Positions 8,638 to 17,810 of a stretch of 64,000 nt of DNA are shown here, piece after piece. Below the pieces are notes generated by a model. It was given only the letters and a program-made list of their open reading frames with translations. It was not told where the DNA came from and did no database searches. Each line of letters opens with the position of its first letter. Position 1 is the stretch's first letter. Location of the stretch: assembly GCF_023073315.1 (NCBI RefSeq), contig NZ_JADPJH010000002.1:464512-528511 (forward strand), given 5' to 3'. The DNA is from Bradyrhizobium sp. 1 (GTDB taxonomy: Bacteria > Pseudomonadota > Alphaproteobacteria > Rhizobiales > Xanthobacteraceae). The translations under genes and the position numbers were made by a program.

Positions 8638-9600
8638 GTGCTCAATCGACGCAACGTCCTGCTTGCCTCCCTCGCCGCCGGAGTAGCCATGACCAACAGA
8701 GCCCACGCCCGCGCGGCGCAGCCCGCGACGCCGGTCAATTTCGACGTCCCGGCGCACGCCTGCGACTGCCACACGCACATTCATGGCGATCCCGAAAAAT
8801 TTCCGTTCTTCGCCGGGCGCGTCTACACGCCCGAGCTGGCCTCTCCGGAGGAGATGGCCGCGCTGCACAAGGCTCTGCATATCGAACGCGTGGTGATCGT
8901 CACGCCCAGCGTCTACGGCACCGACAATTCGTCGACCTTGTTCGGCATGAAAGCACGCGGCGCGAATGCGCGCGGCGTCGCCGTCATTGACGACAAGACG
9001 ACCGAGGCCCAGCTCGATACGATGCAGCAGGACGGTTTCCGCGGCGTCCGCCTCAATCTCGCGACCGGTGGCGTCAACGACCCCAATGTCGGCCGGCCGC
9101 GCTTCACCGCTGCCGTCGAGCGCATGAAGGCGCGCGGCTGGCACGTGCAACTCTACACCACGCTGCCGATGATCTCGGCGATCAAGGACCTTGTCGAGAC
9201 AGCACCGGTGCCCGTCGTGTTCGACCATTTCGGCGGCCTCGAAGCCTCGCGCGGCCTGGAGCAGCCGGGCTTTTCCGATCTCGTCGCGCTGGTGAAGTCC
9301 GGCAAGGCTTATGTCAAGATTTCGGGTGCCTACCGTTCGTCGACGCTTGCGCCCGATTATCAGGACATGGTTCCGTTCGCGAAGGCGCTGATCGCCGCGA
9401 ACGCGGACCGCATCGTCTGGGGAACGGACTGGCCGCATCCGGATTCGAGTCGTGTCGAGGGACGCAAAGCCACCGACATCGCGCCGCTCTATCAGATCGA
9501 CGATGGCCGCCTGCTCAACCAGCTTCCGGTGTGGGCGCCGGATGCGGATGTGCGCAAGAAGATCCTGGTCGACAACCCCGCGCGACTTTACGGCTTCTGA
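8638..9600 (+). CDS. Tat-exported amidohydrolase (PDC lactonase-like TIM barrel)
   Basis: 320-residue metal-dependent hydrolase of the amidohydrolase_2 family, resembling 2-pyrone-4,6-dicarboxylate lactonases. It starts with GTG at 8638 behind aggga(gag). The N-terminus reads NRRNVLLASLAAGVAM, a twin-arginine signal, and cleavage is likely near AHARA. The mature part opens with the metal-binding motif CDCHTHIHG (His45, His47); later His and Asp ligands are in VVFDHFGG and VWGTDWPHPD. Cytoplasmic LigI-type enzymes lack export signals, so this is a periplasmic variant whose substrate is unknown. Confidence 0.85.
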   Translation: MLNRRNVLLASLAAGVAMTNRAHARAAQPATPVNFDVPAHACDCHTHIHGDPEKFPFFAGRVYTPELASPEEMAALHKALHIERVVIVTPSVYGTDNSSTLFGMKARGANARGVAVIDDKTTEAQLDTMQQDGFRGVRLNLATGGVNDPNVGRPRFTAAVERMKARGWHVQLYTTLPMISAIKDLVETAPVPVVFDHFGGLEASRGLEQPGFSDLVALVKSGKAYVKISGAYRSSTLAPDYQDMVPFAKALIAANADRIVWGTDWPHPDSSRVEGRKATDIAPLYQIDDGRLLNQLPVWAPDADVRKKILVDNPARLYGF

Positions 9601-9694
9601 GTCGCGACACGCGCAATTAGGTTCAACGAAGCGACGCAGTTCCGTGTTCGAATCGCGGAACTGTTATCGCAAAATCACAACGACGTCGGACTCA

Positions 9695-9793
9695 CACGAA
9701 CGTGTTCGTGTTTGCTTTCGCTTTTCACCCATTCGGTTGAGGCACGAACCCGCGCATCCCGATACGCACACGCACGGATTTCATTTGTTCGTG
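9695..9793. promoter_or_regulatory. Cluster of four CACGAAC half-sites upstream of lysE-type gene
   Basis: The 200-bp region before the exporter gene contains CACGAAC at 9695-9701 and 9743-9749 and its complement GTTCGTG at 9704-9710 and 9787-9793. The first pair forms an 18-bp palindrome (9694-9711) with 8-bp arms and a 2-bp spacer. The last copy ends 7 bases before the ATG at 9801. Repeated 7-mers in this setting look like an operator array, but the factor is not known. Confidence 0.35.
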
Positions 9794-9800
9794 CGGGTGC

Positions 9801-10427
9801 ATGCCTTTATCGCATTATCTTGCCGCGCTTTTGTCCGGCATCGGAATTGGTTTCACCGTCGCCGCTCCCATCGGGCCCATGGGCATGCTGTGCATTCAGC
9901 GCACATTGGCATCGGGCATGGCCACAGGCCTGGCAACCGGTTTCGGTGCGGCGACTGTGCATCTCACCTACAGCGCCCTTGCGGTCTTGGGACTTGGCTC
10001 GCTCGCACAGCCATGGGTCGAGGCGAATGCGGCGGTCTTCGGCGTCGTCTCGGCCTTTACGCTGCTGTGGTTCGCGATCCGCACGCATCGGAGCGCCGTC
10101 GTGCTTCAAGAGGCCGGCGAGATCGACAGAGTGCGGCTGGCGCGCGCCTATCTCAGCGCCATCGCGCTCGGGCTGACAAATCCGCTGACGGCCATCCTGT
10201 TTCTGGCCGCGCTGCATGCGTTTTCCACGCAGGCTGCGACCGCACCGCTCGTCGCGGGCGTCTTCGTGGGCTCTGCAGTCTGGTGGATGATGCTCAGCAC
10301 CATCGTCGCAACCGCGCGATCACGGCTGACGCCACGGGTGCTGTCGCTCAGCAGCCGGTTCGCGAGCCTGATGCTGCTCGGGCTCGGCACCACGATGCTG
10401 GTGCGGATCGCGCAGCGTATGTTTTGA
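9801..10427 (+). CDS. LysE/RhtB family exporter
   Basis: 208-residue inner membrane exporter of amino acids or related solutes. The family signature GIGFTVAAPIGPMGMLCIQRTL is at residues 13-34, and about six hydrophobic segments follow (YSALAVLGLGSLAQPW, TNPLTAILFLAALHAF and others). The length is typical of the RhtB/LysE family. Stand-alone gene with a 200-bp leader carrying repeated CACGAAC sites; no divergent LysR-type regulator is next to it. Substrate unknown. Confidence 0.88.
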   Translation: MPLSHYLAALLSGIGIGFTVAAPIGPMGMLCIQRTLASGMATGLATGFGAATVHLTYSALAVLGLGSLAQPWVEANAAVFGVVSAFTLLWFAIRTHRSAVVLQEAGEIDRVRLARAYLSAIALGLTNPLTAILFLAALHAFSTQAATAPLVAGVFVGSAVWWMMLSTIVATARSRLTPRVLSLSSRFASLMLLGLGTTMLVRIAQRMF

Positions 10428-10433
10428 CGAGCC

Positions 10434-10470
10434 GAGAATCTTTCCGCGGAAGCAATCTGGATTGCTTCGT
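10434..10470. repeat. Half copy of the palindromic intergenic repeat seen at 16837 and 17811
   Basis: The stretch gaatctttccgcgg, then tctggattgcttcgtc, matches the central and right part of the copy at 17811-17893 and abuts the stop codon of the RND permease. Only half of the palindrome is retained. Confidence 0.5.
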
Positions 10471-13400
10471 CAGCGCGCGCGGCGGGAGAAGAAGGAGATC
10501 AGGACCGGCAGCGTCACCAGGATCACGATCGGCGCCAGCATCATGCCGGTGACCACGACGACCGCGAGCGGCTTCTGCACCTGCGAGCCGATGCCCTCCG
10601 AAAGCGCAGCGGGCAGCAGGCCGACGCCGGCGACGACGCAGGTCATCAGCACGGGCCGGAGCTGCAACTCGCCGGTGCGGATCACCGCGCTCATGCGGTC
10701 CATGCCTTCTTCGATCAGCTGATTGAACTGCGACAGGATGATGATGCCGTCCATCACCGCGATGCCGAACAGCGCGATGAAGCCGATTGCCGCGGACACG
10801 CTGAAGGCGGTGCCGGTGATCAACAGTCCAAGCACGCCGCCGAAGATCGCCATCGGGATCACGCTCATGGCGAGCAGCGTGTCGGTCATCGAGCCAAAAT
10901 TGAACCACAGCAGGATTCCGATCAGCGCCAGCGAGATCGGCACCACGATCGACAGCCGCCGGATCGCATCCTGGAGATTGCCGAATTCGCCGACCCAGTC
11001 CATGTGCGCGCCGGGCGGCAACTGCACCTGGTCGGCGACCTTCTGCTGCGCCTCGCGGATGGCGCTGCCGAGATCGCGTTCGCGCACCGAGAACTTGATC
11101 GGCAGGTAGCGTTCCTGCTGCTCGCGATAGATGTAGGCCGCACCCGAGACGAGGCTGATGGTGGCGACCTCGCTCAGGGGAATCTGCGTGACGGTGCCGT
11201 TCGGCCCGGGCGCGCCGATCCGCAAATTCTGGATCACCTCCGCGCTCCGGCGGAATTCCGGCGCCAGTCGGACGATGATCGGGAAATGGCGGTCGGAGCC
11301 GGGCTCGTAGATATCGCCGGCGGTATCGCCGCCGATCGCGACCTTGATGGTGGCGTTGATATCGCCAGGCGCAAGGCCATAGCGCGCGGCCTTGGCGCGG
11401 TCGATGTCGATCTGGATGGTCGGCTGTCCGAGCGAGGTGAACACCGCAAGGTCGGTGACGCCCTGCACGGTCGACAGCACCTGCTTGATCTTGTTGGCGG
11501 TGTCGGTCAGCGCCTGGAGATCGCTGCCGAACAGCTTGATCGAGTTCTCGCCCTTCACGCCGGACACGGCTTCGGAGACGTTGTCCTGGAGATATTGCGA
11601 GAAGTTGAACTCGACGCCGGGGAAGCGGTCGTCGAGCTGCTTGAGCAGTTGCGCGGTCAGCTCTTCCTTGTCGTGGGTGCCGGGCCATTGGCTGGCGGGC
11701 TTCAGCGGGGCAAAGAACTCGGCGTTGAAGAAGCCGGCCGCATCGGTGCCGTCATCGGGTCGGCCGTGCTGCGACACCACGGACTCGACCTCGGGCCGGG
11801 CGCGGATCAACTTCCGCATCTCGTTGACGTAGCTGTTGCCTTCCTGGAGCGAGATGGTCGGCGGCAGCGTAGCGCGGATCCAGAGATTGCCCTCTTCCAG
11901 CTTCGGCAGGAATTCGAGGCCGAGCAGCCGGCTGAGCGCGACTGTCATCAGCACGAGTCCGACCGAACCACCGAGCATGAGCTTGCGATTGGCGACCGCC
12001 CAGTTCAGCAACGGCATATAGAGCCGATGCAGGATCCGCATCACCCTGGTCTCGGTCTCCCGGACATGCGCGGGCAGGATGATCGCCGACAACGCCGGGG
12101 TAACGGTGAAGGTCGCAAGCAGGCCGCCAGCGAGCGCATAGGCATAGGTGCGCGCCATCGGCCCGAAGATATTGCCCTCGACGCCTGACAGCGTGAACAG
12201 CGGCAGGAAGGCTGCGATGATGATGGCGGCGGCGAAGAAGATCGAGCGCGACACGTCGGCCGCGGCGCTGAGGATGGCGTGGCTCTTCATGCCGAACAGC
12301 GTCTCGGGCGACATATGATCGGAGTCCGACACCGGCGTCGTCTGCGTCAGGCGGCGGAAGATCGCCTCCACCATGATGACGGTGGCATCGACGATCAGGC
12401 CGAAATCGATCGCGCCGACCGACAGCAGGTTGGCCGATTCCCCGCGCAGCACCAGGATGATCACGGCGAAGAACAGCGCGAACGGTATCGTGGCGCCGAC
12501 GATCAGCGCGCTGCGGAGATCGCCGAGGAATATCCATTGCAACAGCACGATCAGCAGAATGCCGACCACCATGTTGTGCAGCACGGTGTGGGTGGTGAGC
12601 TCGATCAGGTCGCCGCGGTCGTAGATGCGCTCGATGCGTACGCCCGGCGGCAGGATGCTGGAGTTGTTGATGGTCTGGACGAGCTGGTGGACGCGCTTGA
12701 TGGTCGGCGAGCTCTGCTCGCCGCGGCGCATCAGTACGATGCCCTGCACGATGTCGTCGGCATCGTCGATGCCGGCGATACCGAGGCGGGGCTTCTGCCC
12801 AACGGTGACCGTGGCGACGTCCTTGACCAGCACCGGATTGCCGTTGGTCTGGGCAATCATGGTGTTGGCGAGGTCGTCGATCGAGCGGATCAGGCCGACG
12901 CCGCGCACCACGGCCGATTGCTGGCCGATATTGACGGTGTTGCCGCCGACATTGACGTTGGAATTGCTGACGGCCTGAAGCACTTGCGGCAACGTCAGGC
13001 CGTTGGCGACAAGCTTGTTGTTGTCGACCTGGAGCTCGTAGGTCCTGCTCTTGCCGCCCCAGCCGGTGACGTCGATGACGCCGGGTACGGCGCGAAAACG
13101 ACGCTGGAGGACCCAGTCCTGGATGGTCTTGAGGTCGAGCACGCTGTAGTTCGGCGGGCCGACCAGACGGTAGCGGAAGATCTCACCGATCGGGCTCAGC
13201 GGCGAGATCTGCGGCTGCACGTTGCCCGGCAGCGGCGCGAGCTGCGCCAGGCGGTTCAACACCTGTTGCAGCGCCTCGTCATAAGTATAGGCGAAGGAGA
13301 ACTGGAGTTTGACGTCGGAGAGGCCGTAGAGCGAGATGGTGCGGATGGTCGTGAGGTTCTTCAGACCCGCGACCTGAGTTTCGATCGGGATCGTGATGTA

Positions 13401-13586
13401 GCGCTCGATCTCTTCCGCCGACAGGCCCGGCGACTGCGTCACGATGTCGACCATCGGCGGGGTCGGATCGGGATAGGCCTCGATGTTGAGCTGGTTGAAC
13501 GCAATCAGGCCGCCGATCAGTACGGCGACGAACATGCCGACCATCAGGAAGCGCCGGTTGACGGCAAGGGCGACGAGGCGATCCAT
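10470..13586 (-). CDS. RND efflux pump inner membrane permease (CusA/CzcA type)
   Basis: 1038-residue resistance-nodulation-division proton antiporter with 12 expected membrane helices and two large periplasmic loops. It starts MDRLVALAVNRRFLMVGMFVAVLIGGL and carries the heavy-metal-efflux hallmark in TM4: DFGLIVDATVIMVE, with the acidic residues (D, D, E) seen in CzcA. The motif SPIGEIFRYRL also points to the CzcA/CusA branch rather than drug pumps. It follows the adaptor gene by 39 bases, forming an operon without its own outer membrane factor; the TolC-like gene at 6582 could serve. The metal or compound exported is inferred only from family membership. Confidence 0.9.
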   Translation of the reverse strand: MDRLVALAVNRRFLMVGMFVAVLIGGLIAFNQLNIEAYPDPTPPMVDIVTQSPGLSAEEIERYITIPIETQVAGLKNLTTIRTISLYGLSDVKLQFSFAYTYDEALQQVLNRLAQLAPLPGNVQPQISPLSPIGEIFRYRLVGPPNYSVLDLKTIQDWVLQRRFRAVPGVIDVTGWGGKSRTYELQVDNNKLVANGLTLPQVLQAVSNSNVNVGGNTVNIGQQSAVVRGVGLIRSIDDLANTMIAQTNGNPVLVKDVATVTVGQKPRLGIAGIDDADDIVQGIVLMRRGEQSSPTIKRVHQLVQTINNSSILPPGVRIERIYDRGDLIELTTHTVLHNMVVGILLIVLLQWIFLGDLRSALIVGATIPFALFFAVIILVLRGESANLLSVGAIDFGLIVDATVIMVEAIFRRLTQTTPVSDSDHMSPETLFGMKSHAILSAAADVSRSIFFAAAIIIAAFLPLFTLSGVEGNIFGPMARTYAYALAGGLLATFTVTPALSAIILPAHVRETETRVMRILHRLYMPLLNWAVANRKLMLGGSVGLVLMTVALSRLLGLEFLPKLEEGNLWIRATLPPTISLQEGNSYVNEMRKLIRARPEVESVVSQHGRPDDGTDAAGFFNAEFFAPLKPASQWPGTHDKEELTAQLLKQLDDRFPGVEFNFSQYLQDNVSEAVSGVKGENSIKLFGSDLQALTDTANKIKQVLSTVQGVTDLAVFTSLGQPTIQIDIDRAKAARYGLAPGDINATIKVAIGGDTAGDIYEPGSDRHFPIIVRLAPEFRRSAEVIQNLRIGAPGPNGTVTQIPLSEVATISLVSGAAYIYREQQERYLPIKFSVRERDLGSAIREAQQKVADQVQLPPGAHMDWVGEFGNLQDAIRRLSIVVPISLALIGILLWFNFGSMTDTLLAMSVIPMAIFGGVLGLLITGTAFSVSAAIGFIALFGIAVMDGIIILSQFNQLIEEGMDRMSAVIRTGELQLRPVLMTCVVAGVGLLPAALSEGIGSQVQKPLAVVVVTGMMLAPIVILVTLPVLISFFSRRAR

Positions 13587-13625
13587 TCAGGTCTTCAGTC
13601 TGTCTTCAGTTTCTTGGGTCGTCGA

Positions 13626-14870
13626 TCAGCTGCCGGACGCCGCGCGGTCGATGAACAGGCTGCCCTTGACGACGATCTGCTCGCCGGGTTTCAAATTGCT
13701 CGTGACTTCGACGAGGTTGCCGTTGATGAGGCCGATCTTGATCTCACGCAGTTCGACCGACTTGTCCTCGCGCGCGACCCAGAGGCGGACCTTGTCGGCT
13801 TCATAGATCAAGGCCTGCTTCGGCACCGCCGGTGCGGCGCGGTCGCCGGCCGAATAGATCGTGACGTTGGCGAACATTTCGGGCTTGAGCAGACCGTCCT
13901 TGTTGTCGATGGTGGCACGCACCAGCAGGCGGCGGGTGCTCGGATCGATCGCCGCCGCAACGTAGTTGATCTTCGCGGTCAGCGGGCGGCCCGGCAGCGC
14001 CATCACATTGACGCTGATGTCCTGCCCGATGCACACGGCGGCGGCGTCGCTCTCGCGTACGAAGGCGGTGAGCCAGACCGTCGAGAGATCACCCACCACG
14101 AAGACCGGATCGCTGGCGCCGGAATTGACGTATTGGCCGGGGCCGATCTTGCGCTGCACGACCGTGCCCGCGATCGGCGAGTAGATCGTGATCTCCCGGT
14201 CGATGACGCCCTTGTCCTGGAATACCTTGATGGTCTCGTCGGTGAAGCCGAGGATGCGCAGCTTGTTGCGCGCGGCCTCCAGCGCCGTCCCCGAGGAGCG
14301 CATGTCGTTCTGCGCCTGGACCTGGGTCGCCTCCGCCTGCTGATAGTCCTTCAGCGGAATGGCGTGGCCTTCATAGAGATCCTTGGCGCGCTTGAACTGG
14401 ATGTCGGCAAGGTCGATCGCCGACTTCGCCTTGTTCTGCGAGGTCATCGCCGCGATGAAATCGTTCTGGGCCTGCACGGTGTCGGCGGCTTCGATCGTGA
14501 ACAGCGGTTGGCCTTGCTTGAGCATCTCGCCCGGCTTGGCGAGCAGCTTGGTGACGCGGCCCGCATAGGGCGAGAACACCGGCGTCGAACGGTCTTCGTC
14601 GACCGCGACCTTGCCTTCGGTGACGTATTCGGCCCGGAAGGTCTTGGCCTTGACCGGCTCGATCGTCAGCGTCGCCCATTCGGACGGCGTGGGCGTGAAG
14701 TTCTGCGCATTCCTGCGCGACTGGCTGGAGATCTCGGAGTGGCTCTTGTCCTTGGTCCCCGCGTAGAGGAAGCCATAGGCGCCGGCGCCGCCAAGTGCCA
14801 GTAAAACTACGGATGTGATCACCCGTTGTTTTGTAAACACCTGCAATCGCTTGGTATTTTCAACTACCAT
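13626..14870 (-). CDS. RND efflux periplasmic adaptor subunit
   Basis: 414-residue membrane fusion protein joining the RND permease to an outer membrane channel. One N-terminal membrane anchor (VITSVVLLALGGAGAYGFLYA, about residues 18-38) is followed by a lipoyl/barrel-sandwich half (FSPYAGRVTKLLAKPGEMLKQG), a helical hairpin and the beta-barrel part (IYSPIAGTVVQRKIGPGQYV). A CusB/CzcB-like layout fits the partner downstream. The start at 14870 is supported by the position of the anchor helix. Nothing else is co-directional upstream. Confidence 0.9.
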   Translation of the reverse strand: MVVENTKRLQVFTKQRVITSVVLLALGGAGAYGFLYAGTKDKSHSEISSQSRRNAQNFTPTPSEWATLTIEPVKAKTFRAEYVTEGKVAVDEDRSTPVFSPYAGRVTKLLAKPGEMLKQGQPLFTIEAADTVQAQNDFIAAMTSQNKAKSAIDLADIQFKRAKDLYEGHAIPLKDYQQAEATQVQAQNDMRSSGTALEAARNKLRILGFTDETIKVFQDKGVIDREITIYSPIAGTVVQRKIGPGQYVNSGASDPVFVVGDLSTVWLTAFVRESDAAAVCIGQDISVNVMALPGRPLTAKINYVAAAIDPSTRRLLVRATIDNKDGLLKPEMFANVTIYSAGDRAAPAVPKQALIYEADKVRLWVAREDKSVELREIKIGLINGNLVEVTSNLKPGEQIVVKGSLFIDRAASGS

Positions 14871-15015
14871 AGGGCCCGGTCATGTCTGCGACGATCTCGG
14901 CAAACGACTGCCTCATCGGTCGCGCTAATAGTGCTGAATTGAGATTTCAAACAACCTAAAAAACGCCGGGCGCCTTTCGGTTTACGTTAAAATTTTGCGA
15001 CACGTCAGCTTCACG

Positions 15016-16416
15016 TCAGTTTCGCGCCGGCCACTTCGCGGGATGACTGCCGAGCGGCATCGCCGGACGGCTCCATTGCGCCGGCGTCTTCGACAGCAGC
15101 GCCGAATGATGCATCGCCTTCAACGTGCCAAAGCCAGATGGCACGCTCTCGATGAACGCAGCATGTACGGCTTCGCCCGTAAGATCCGGGGTATTCAGCC
15201 CCCCGTCGAGCCGGCCGAGATTCCACAGCCAGCGCCCGGTCTGGGCCAGCGATACGCGCACATGCCAGCTGCCGCCTTCGCCGGCCTGGCGGACCTTGGC
15301 CATCATCGCGCCGAGCGCCATCAGATAGCCGGTGGCGTGGTCGAGCATCTGCGCCGGCAATTCCTTGGGACCATCGATGCCGGCGGCCTGCCCTTCGGCG
15401 TGGTTGAAGCCGGTGGTGGTCTGCACCAGGGAATCGAAGCCGCGCCGCTCGGCCCAGGGGCCGGCATGGCCATAGGCCGACAACGTGACATAGACGATGC
15501 CGGGATTGATCTTCGCGGCGTCCTCGGGCGAAAAGCCGAGGGCGGCAAGCGCACGCGGGCGATAGCCTTGCGAGAAGATGTCGGCTTCTTTCAGGAGCTC
15601 GCGCAATTGCGCCCTGCCCGCCTCGCTCTTCAGCGCGATAAACGTCGTGAGCTTGCCGCGACCGGTGTCGATGGTGAGCCAGGGAATGGCAGGCAGCTCC
15701 GCCCCTGACACCAGCAGCACATCCGCGCCATGCGCCGCGAGCGTGCGGCCGGCAACCGGGCCTGCGATGACGCGGGAGAGGTCGAGCACACGAAGGCCGG
15801 CAAGCGGACGATCGCCTTGAGGCCACGGCTTTGGCGGGGCTTCGCCGATCTTCTCGATCGAGATCAGCGGCAGTTCGGCAAGCGCACGTGCCTGCGGCAG
15901 CGCCGACCATTCGTCGTAAGAGCGCATCAGGGCAACGACGCCGCCGGCAGCATAAGCCGCAGTTTCAAAATCCTCGCCCGTCCATTGCATCAACGCTGCC
16001 TGCACCTGCTCGCGCTCAGGCTCGCAAGCCAGCACCTTGCAGACGGCATCGCGGTGATGCGGAAAATTGGTGTGGCAGCGGACGAAGCGGTTGTCGCCGG
16101 TCTTGTAGACGCCGGCGATGGCGTCCCAGGCCGGAGGCGGCGGCTTGTCGTCGAGACGCAAATAACGCTCGGAGCGGCATTCGGCGACGGCGTGGCGCAT
16201 GTCGACAGTGACGTCCTGCGCCACGCCGCTGCGCAGGCGCCATATCTCGGCGGCGGCGAGGCCAGCTGCGGCGATCGTCGCCTGCCCGGCCACGGCAACG
16301 CGGAACGAGGACGGGATCTGCGGCTCCTCCCCGGTCAGCCGCACGCACGAGAGCGCGGCCTTATCGCCGCCGGCGGAAGTCCAGATACCCTTGAGAATGT
16401 CGGCGGGGCTTTGCAT
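15016..16416 (-). CDS. CaiB/BaiF family (class III) CoA transferase
   Basis: 466-residue class III CoA transferase moving CoA between acyl-CoA and an organic acid. The N-terminal third is poorly conserved; the core is LAGLRVLDLSRVIAGPVAGRTLAAHGADV, then DIFSQGYRPRALAALGFSP and YGHAGPWAERRGFDSLVQ, with a candidate active-site Asp in MLDHATGYLMALG. The ATG at 16416 was chosen because it has a ggagag Shine-Dalgarno; the open frame extends 19 codons further without such a site. It stands alone, so its acyl substrate is unknown. Confidence 0.88.
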   Translation of the reverse strand: MQSPADILKGIWTSAGGDKAALSCVRLTGEEPQIPSSFRVAVAGQATIAAAGLAAAEIWRLRSGVAQDVTVDMRHAVAECRSERYLRLDDKPPPPAWDAIAGVYKTGDNRFVRCHTNFPHHRDAVCKVLACEPEREQVQAALMQWTGEDFETAAYAAGGVVALMRSYDEWSALPQARALAELPLISIEKIGEAPPKPWPQGDRPLAGLRVLDLSRVIAGPVAGRTLAAHGADVLLVSGAELPAIPWLTIDTGRGKLTTFIALKSEAGRAQLRELLKEADIFSQGYRPRALAALGFSPEDAAKINPGIVYVTLSAYGHAGPWAERRGFDSLVQTTTGFNHAEGQAAGIDGPKELPAQMLDHATGYLMALGAMMAKVRQAGEGGSWHVRVSLAQTGRWLWNLGRLDGGLNTPDLTGEAVHAAFIESVPSGFGTLKAMHHSALLSKTPAQWSRPAMPLGSHPAKWPARN

Positions 16417-16529
16417 GTCCGCTTCTCTCCCTTTCAAGTCTAAGCATGATCTTTTCGGAAAACCGCTGCGCACTTTTCAGGATCATGCTGTAGTTTTGCA
16501 GCCATCGCATTAGCACATAAAGGAATGCA

Positions 16530-16817
16530 ATGGCCGCCATCGATCCCCTCACCGCCGGCGCCGTGTTCGTCGCAACGGCGGCCACCGACGCAGTCTATGT
16601 GATGTTCACCTCGGCCGTGATCGCGCGAAAACGCGTGCCAGCGGCCAACTGGAGCGCCGTCTGGTACATGCTCTCCTCCTACGCGGTGATCAGCTACACG
16701 GAAAATGCGTTCTATGTCGCTTTCGCGGCGATCGGCTCCTGGGCCGGCGCCTACGCCTCGCTGACCTTCCTGCACCGCCCGCCCGGCGGCCCGCCGGTGG
16801 GCGCGGCGCCGGAGTGA
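16530..16817 (+). CDS. Small inner membrane protein
   Basis: 95-residue protein of unknown function with about three hydrophobic segments: residues 7-30 (TAGAVFVATAATDAVYVMFT), the middle (VWYMLSSYAVISY), and AFAAIGSWAGAYASLTFL. It has a short proline-rich C-terminus and no charged catalytic motifs. A spaced aaagga element precedes the ATG. Divergent from the CoA transferase (113-bp gap). The call as a gene rests on codon usage and membrane topology. Confidence 0.6.
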   Translation: MAAIDPLTAGAVFVATAATDAVYVMFTSAVIARKRVPAANWSAVWYMLSSYAVISYTENAFYVAFAAIGSWAGAYASLTFLHRPPGGPPVGAAPE

Positions 16818-16836
16818 GGGGCGCTGTTTTCCGCCG

Positions 16837-16920
16837 TCATTGCGAGGAGCTCTTGCGACGAAGCAATCCAGACTGTTTCCTCGGTTGCACTTCTGGATTG
16901 CTTCGCTGCGCTCGCAATGA
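16837..16920. repeat. Palindromic intergenic repeat, copy A
   Basis: Starts tcattgcgaggagctctt and ends cttcgctgcgctcgcaatga; internal halves gaagcaatccaga and tctggattgcttc are inverted, so the element can fold into a long hairpin. Copy B at 17811-17893 is its reverse complement with a different loop. The form is familiar from Bradyrhizobium/Rhodopseudomonas intergenic regions (recall, not searched). Confidence 0.7.
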
Positions 16921-16991
16921 TGTTGTGGAGGCTTCTGCGTCTCTCCTGAAGCGGCTACACTCCCTGCACCAACAAGAAGGAAAACCAAACA

Positions 16992-17762
16992 ATGGATCTC
17001 GGTCTCAAAGGAAAAATCGCCGTCGTGCTCGGTGGCACGCGTGGCATCGGGCGGGCGATTGCGGCAACGCTGGCTGGTGAAGGCACCAATGTCGCGGTGT
17101 GCGCGCGCAACGCGGAGCAGGTTGCGGCGACCGTCACTGAGCTGAAGGCGAACGGCATCCGCGCCGCTGGCGGCACGGTCGACGTCACCGACGGCGCGGC
17201 GCTGAAGGCATGGGTCGAGGGCGTGGCAAAGGAGCTCGGCGGCATCGACCTGCTGTTCGCCAATGCCGGCGCCATGGCGCAAGGCCATGATCCCGCATCA
17301 TGGGAGCAGAATTTCCGGCTCGACGTGCTCGGCGCCGTGCATGCGTTCGACGCCGCGCGGCCGTTCCTGGAGGCCAGCGGCGAAAAGAGCGGCGATGCCG
17401 CCTTCGTTATCATCTCCTCGATCGCGGCGGCGCAGGCCGATTTCGCGAGCTCCTACGGCCCGATCAAGGCGGCGCTGATCCACATGGCCAAGGGATTGGC
17501 GCGGCAATACGCAAAGAAGAAAATCCGCGTGAATGTCGTGTCGCCCGGCACCGTCTACTTCAAGGGCGGCGTCTGGAACATGATCGAGCAGAACGCGCCA
17601 GAACGTTACAACGACGCGATGAAGCGCAATCCAACGGGCCGGATGGCAACGCCGCAGGAGATCGCGAGCGCGGCGGTGTTTCTCGCAAGCCCGGTGTCGG
17701 GGTTCACCACGGGATCGAATCTCGTCGTGGACGGGGCGATCTCGAACCGGGTGAATTTTTAG
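16992..17762 (+). CDS. SDR family oxidoreductase
   Basis: 256-residue classical short-chain dehydrogenase/reductase. The cofactor motif is GGTRGIG (residues 14-20, TGxxxGxG with the first Thr replaced by Gly), followed by FANAGAMAQ (NNAG-like). The catalytic set is Ser142/143 in IISSIAAAQ, Tyr155 and Lys159 in SYGPIK. The C-terminal part ends GFTTGSNLVVDGAISNRVNF, usual for 3-oxoacyl-ACP-reductase-like members. Its substrate is unknown. It is bracketed by two inverted copies of an intergenic repeat (16837-16920, 17811-17893). Confidence 0.9.
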   Translation: MDLGLKGKIAVVLGGTRGIGRAIAATLAGEGTNVAVCARNAEQVAATVTELKANGIRAAGGTVDVTDGAALKAWVEGVAKELGGIDLLFANAGAMAQGHDPASWEQNFRLDVLGAVHAFDAARPFLEASGEKSGDAAFVIISSIAAAQADFASSYGPIKAALIHMAKGLARQYAKKKIRVNVVSPGTVYFKGGVWNMIEQNAPERYNDAMKRNPTGRMATPQEIASAAVFLASPVSGFTTGSNLVVDGAISNRVNF

Positions 17763-17770
17763 GGAGCGTA

Positions 17771-17797
17771 ACGACCGAGAGTTGGGTACTCGGTCGT
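17771..17797. terminator. Stem-loop after the SDR gene
   Basis: Perfect 9-bp arms ACGACCGAG and CTCGGTCGT around a 9-base loop, 8 bases past the SDR stop. It lacks a following T tract, so it is not a canonical intrinsic terminator but may still define the transcript end or protect the 3' end. Confidence 0.4.
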
Positions 17798-17810
17798 CTC
17801 CGCAAACTCG

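Noticed and set aside
9645..9668. tRNA T-arm-like hairpin around ttcgaat
   Set aside because: Stem ccgtg/cgcgg with loop ttcgaat looks like a T arm, but no matching acceptor, anticodon or D arms precede it.
12279..14804. 841-codon open frame on the plus strand opposite the RND permease and adaptor
   Set aside because: It mirrors the codon structure of the two RND genes, shows no domain and is rich in Arg/Asp/Gly-type residues typical of antisense frames in GC-rich DNA.
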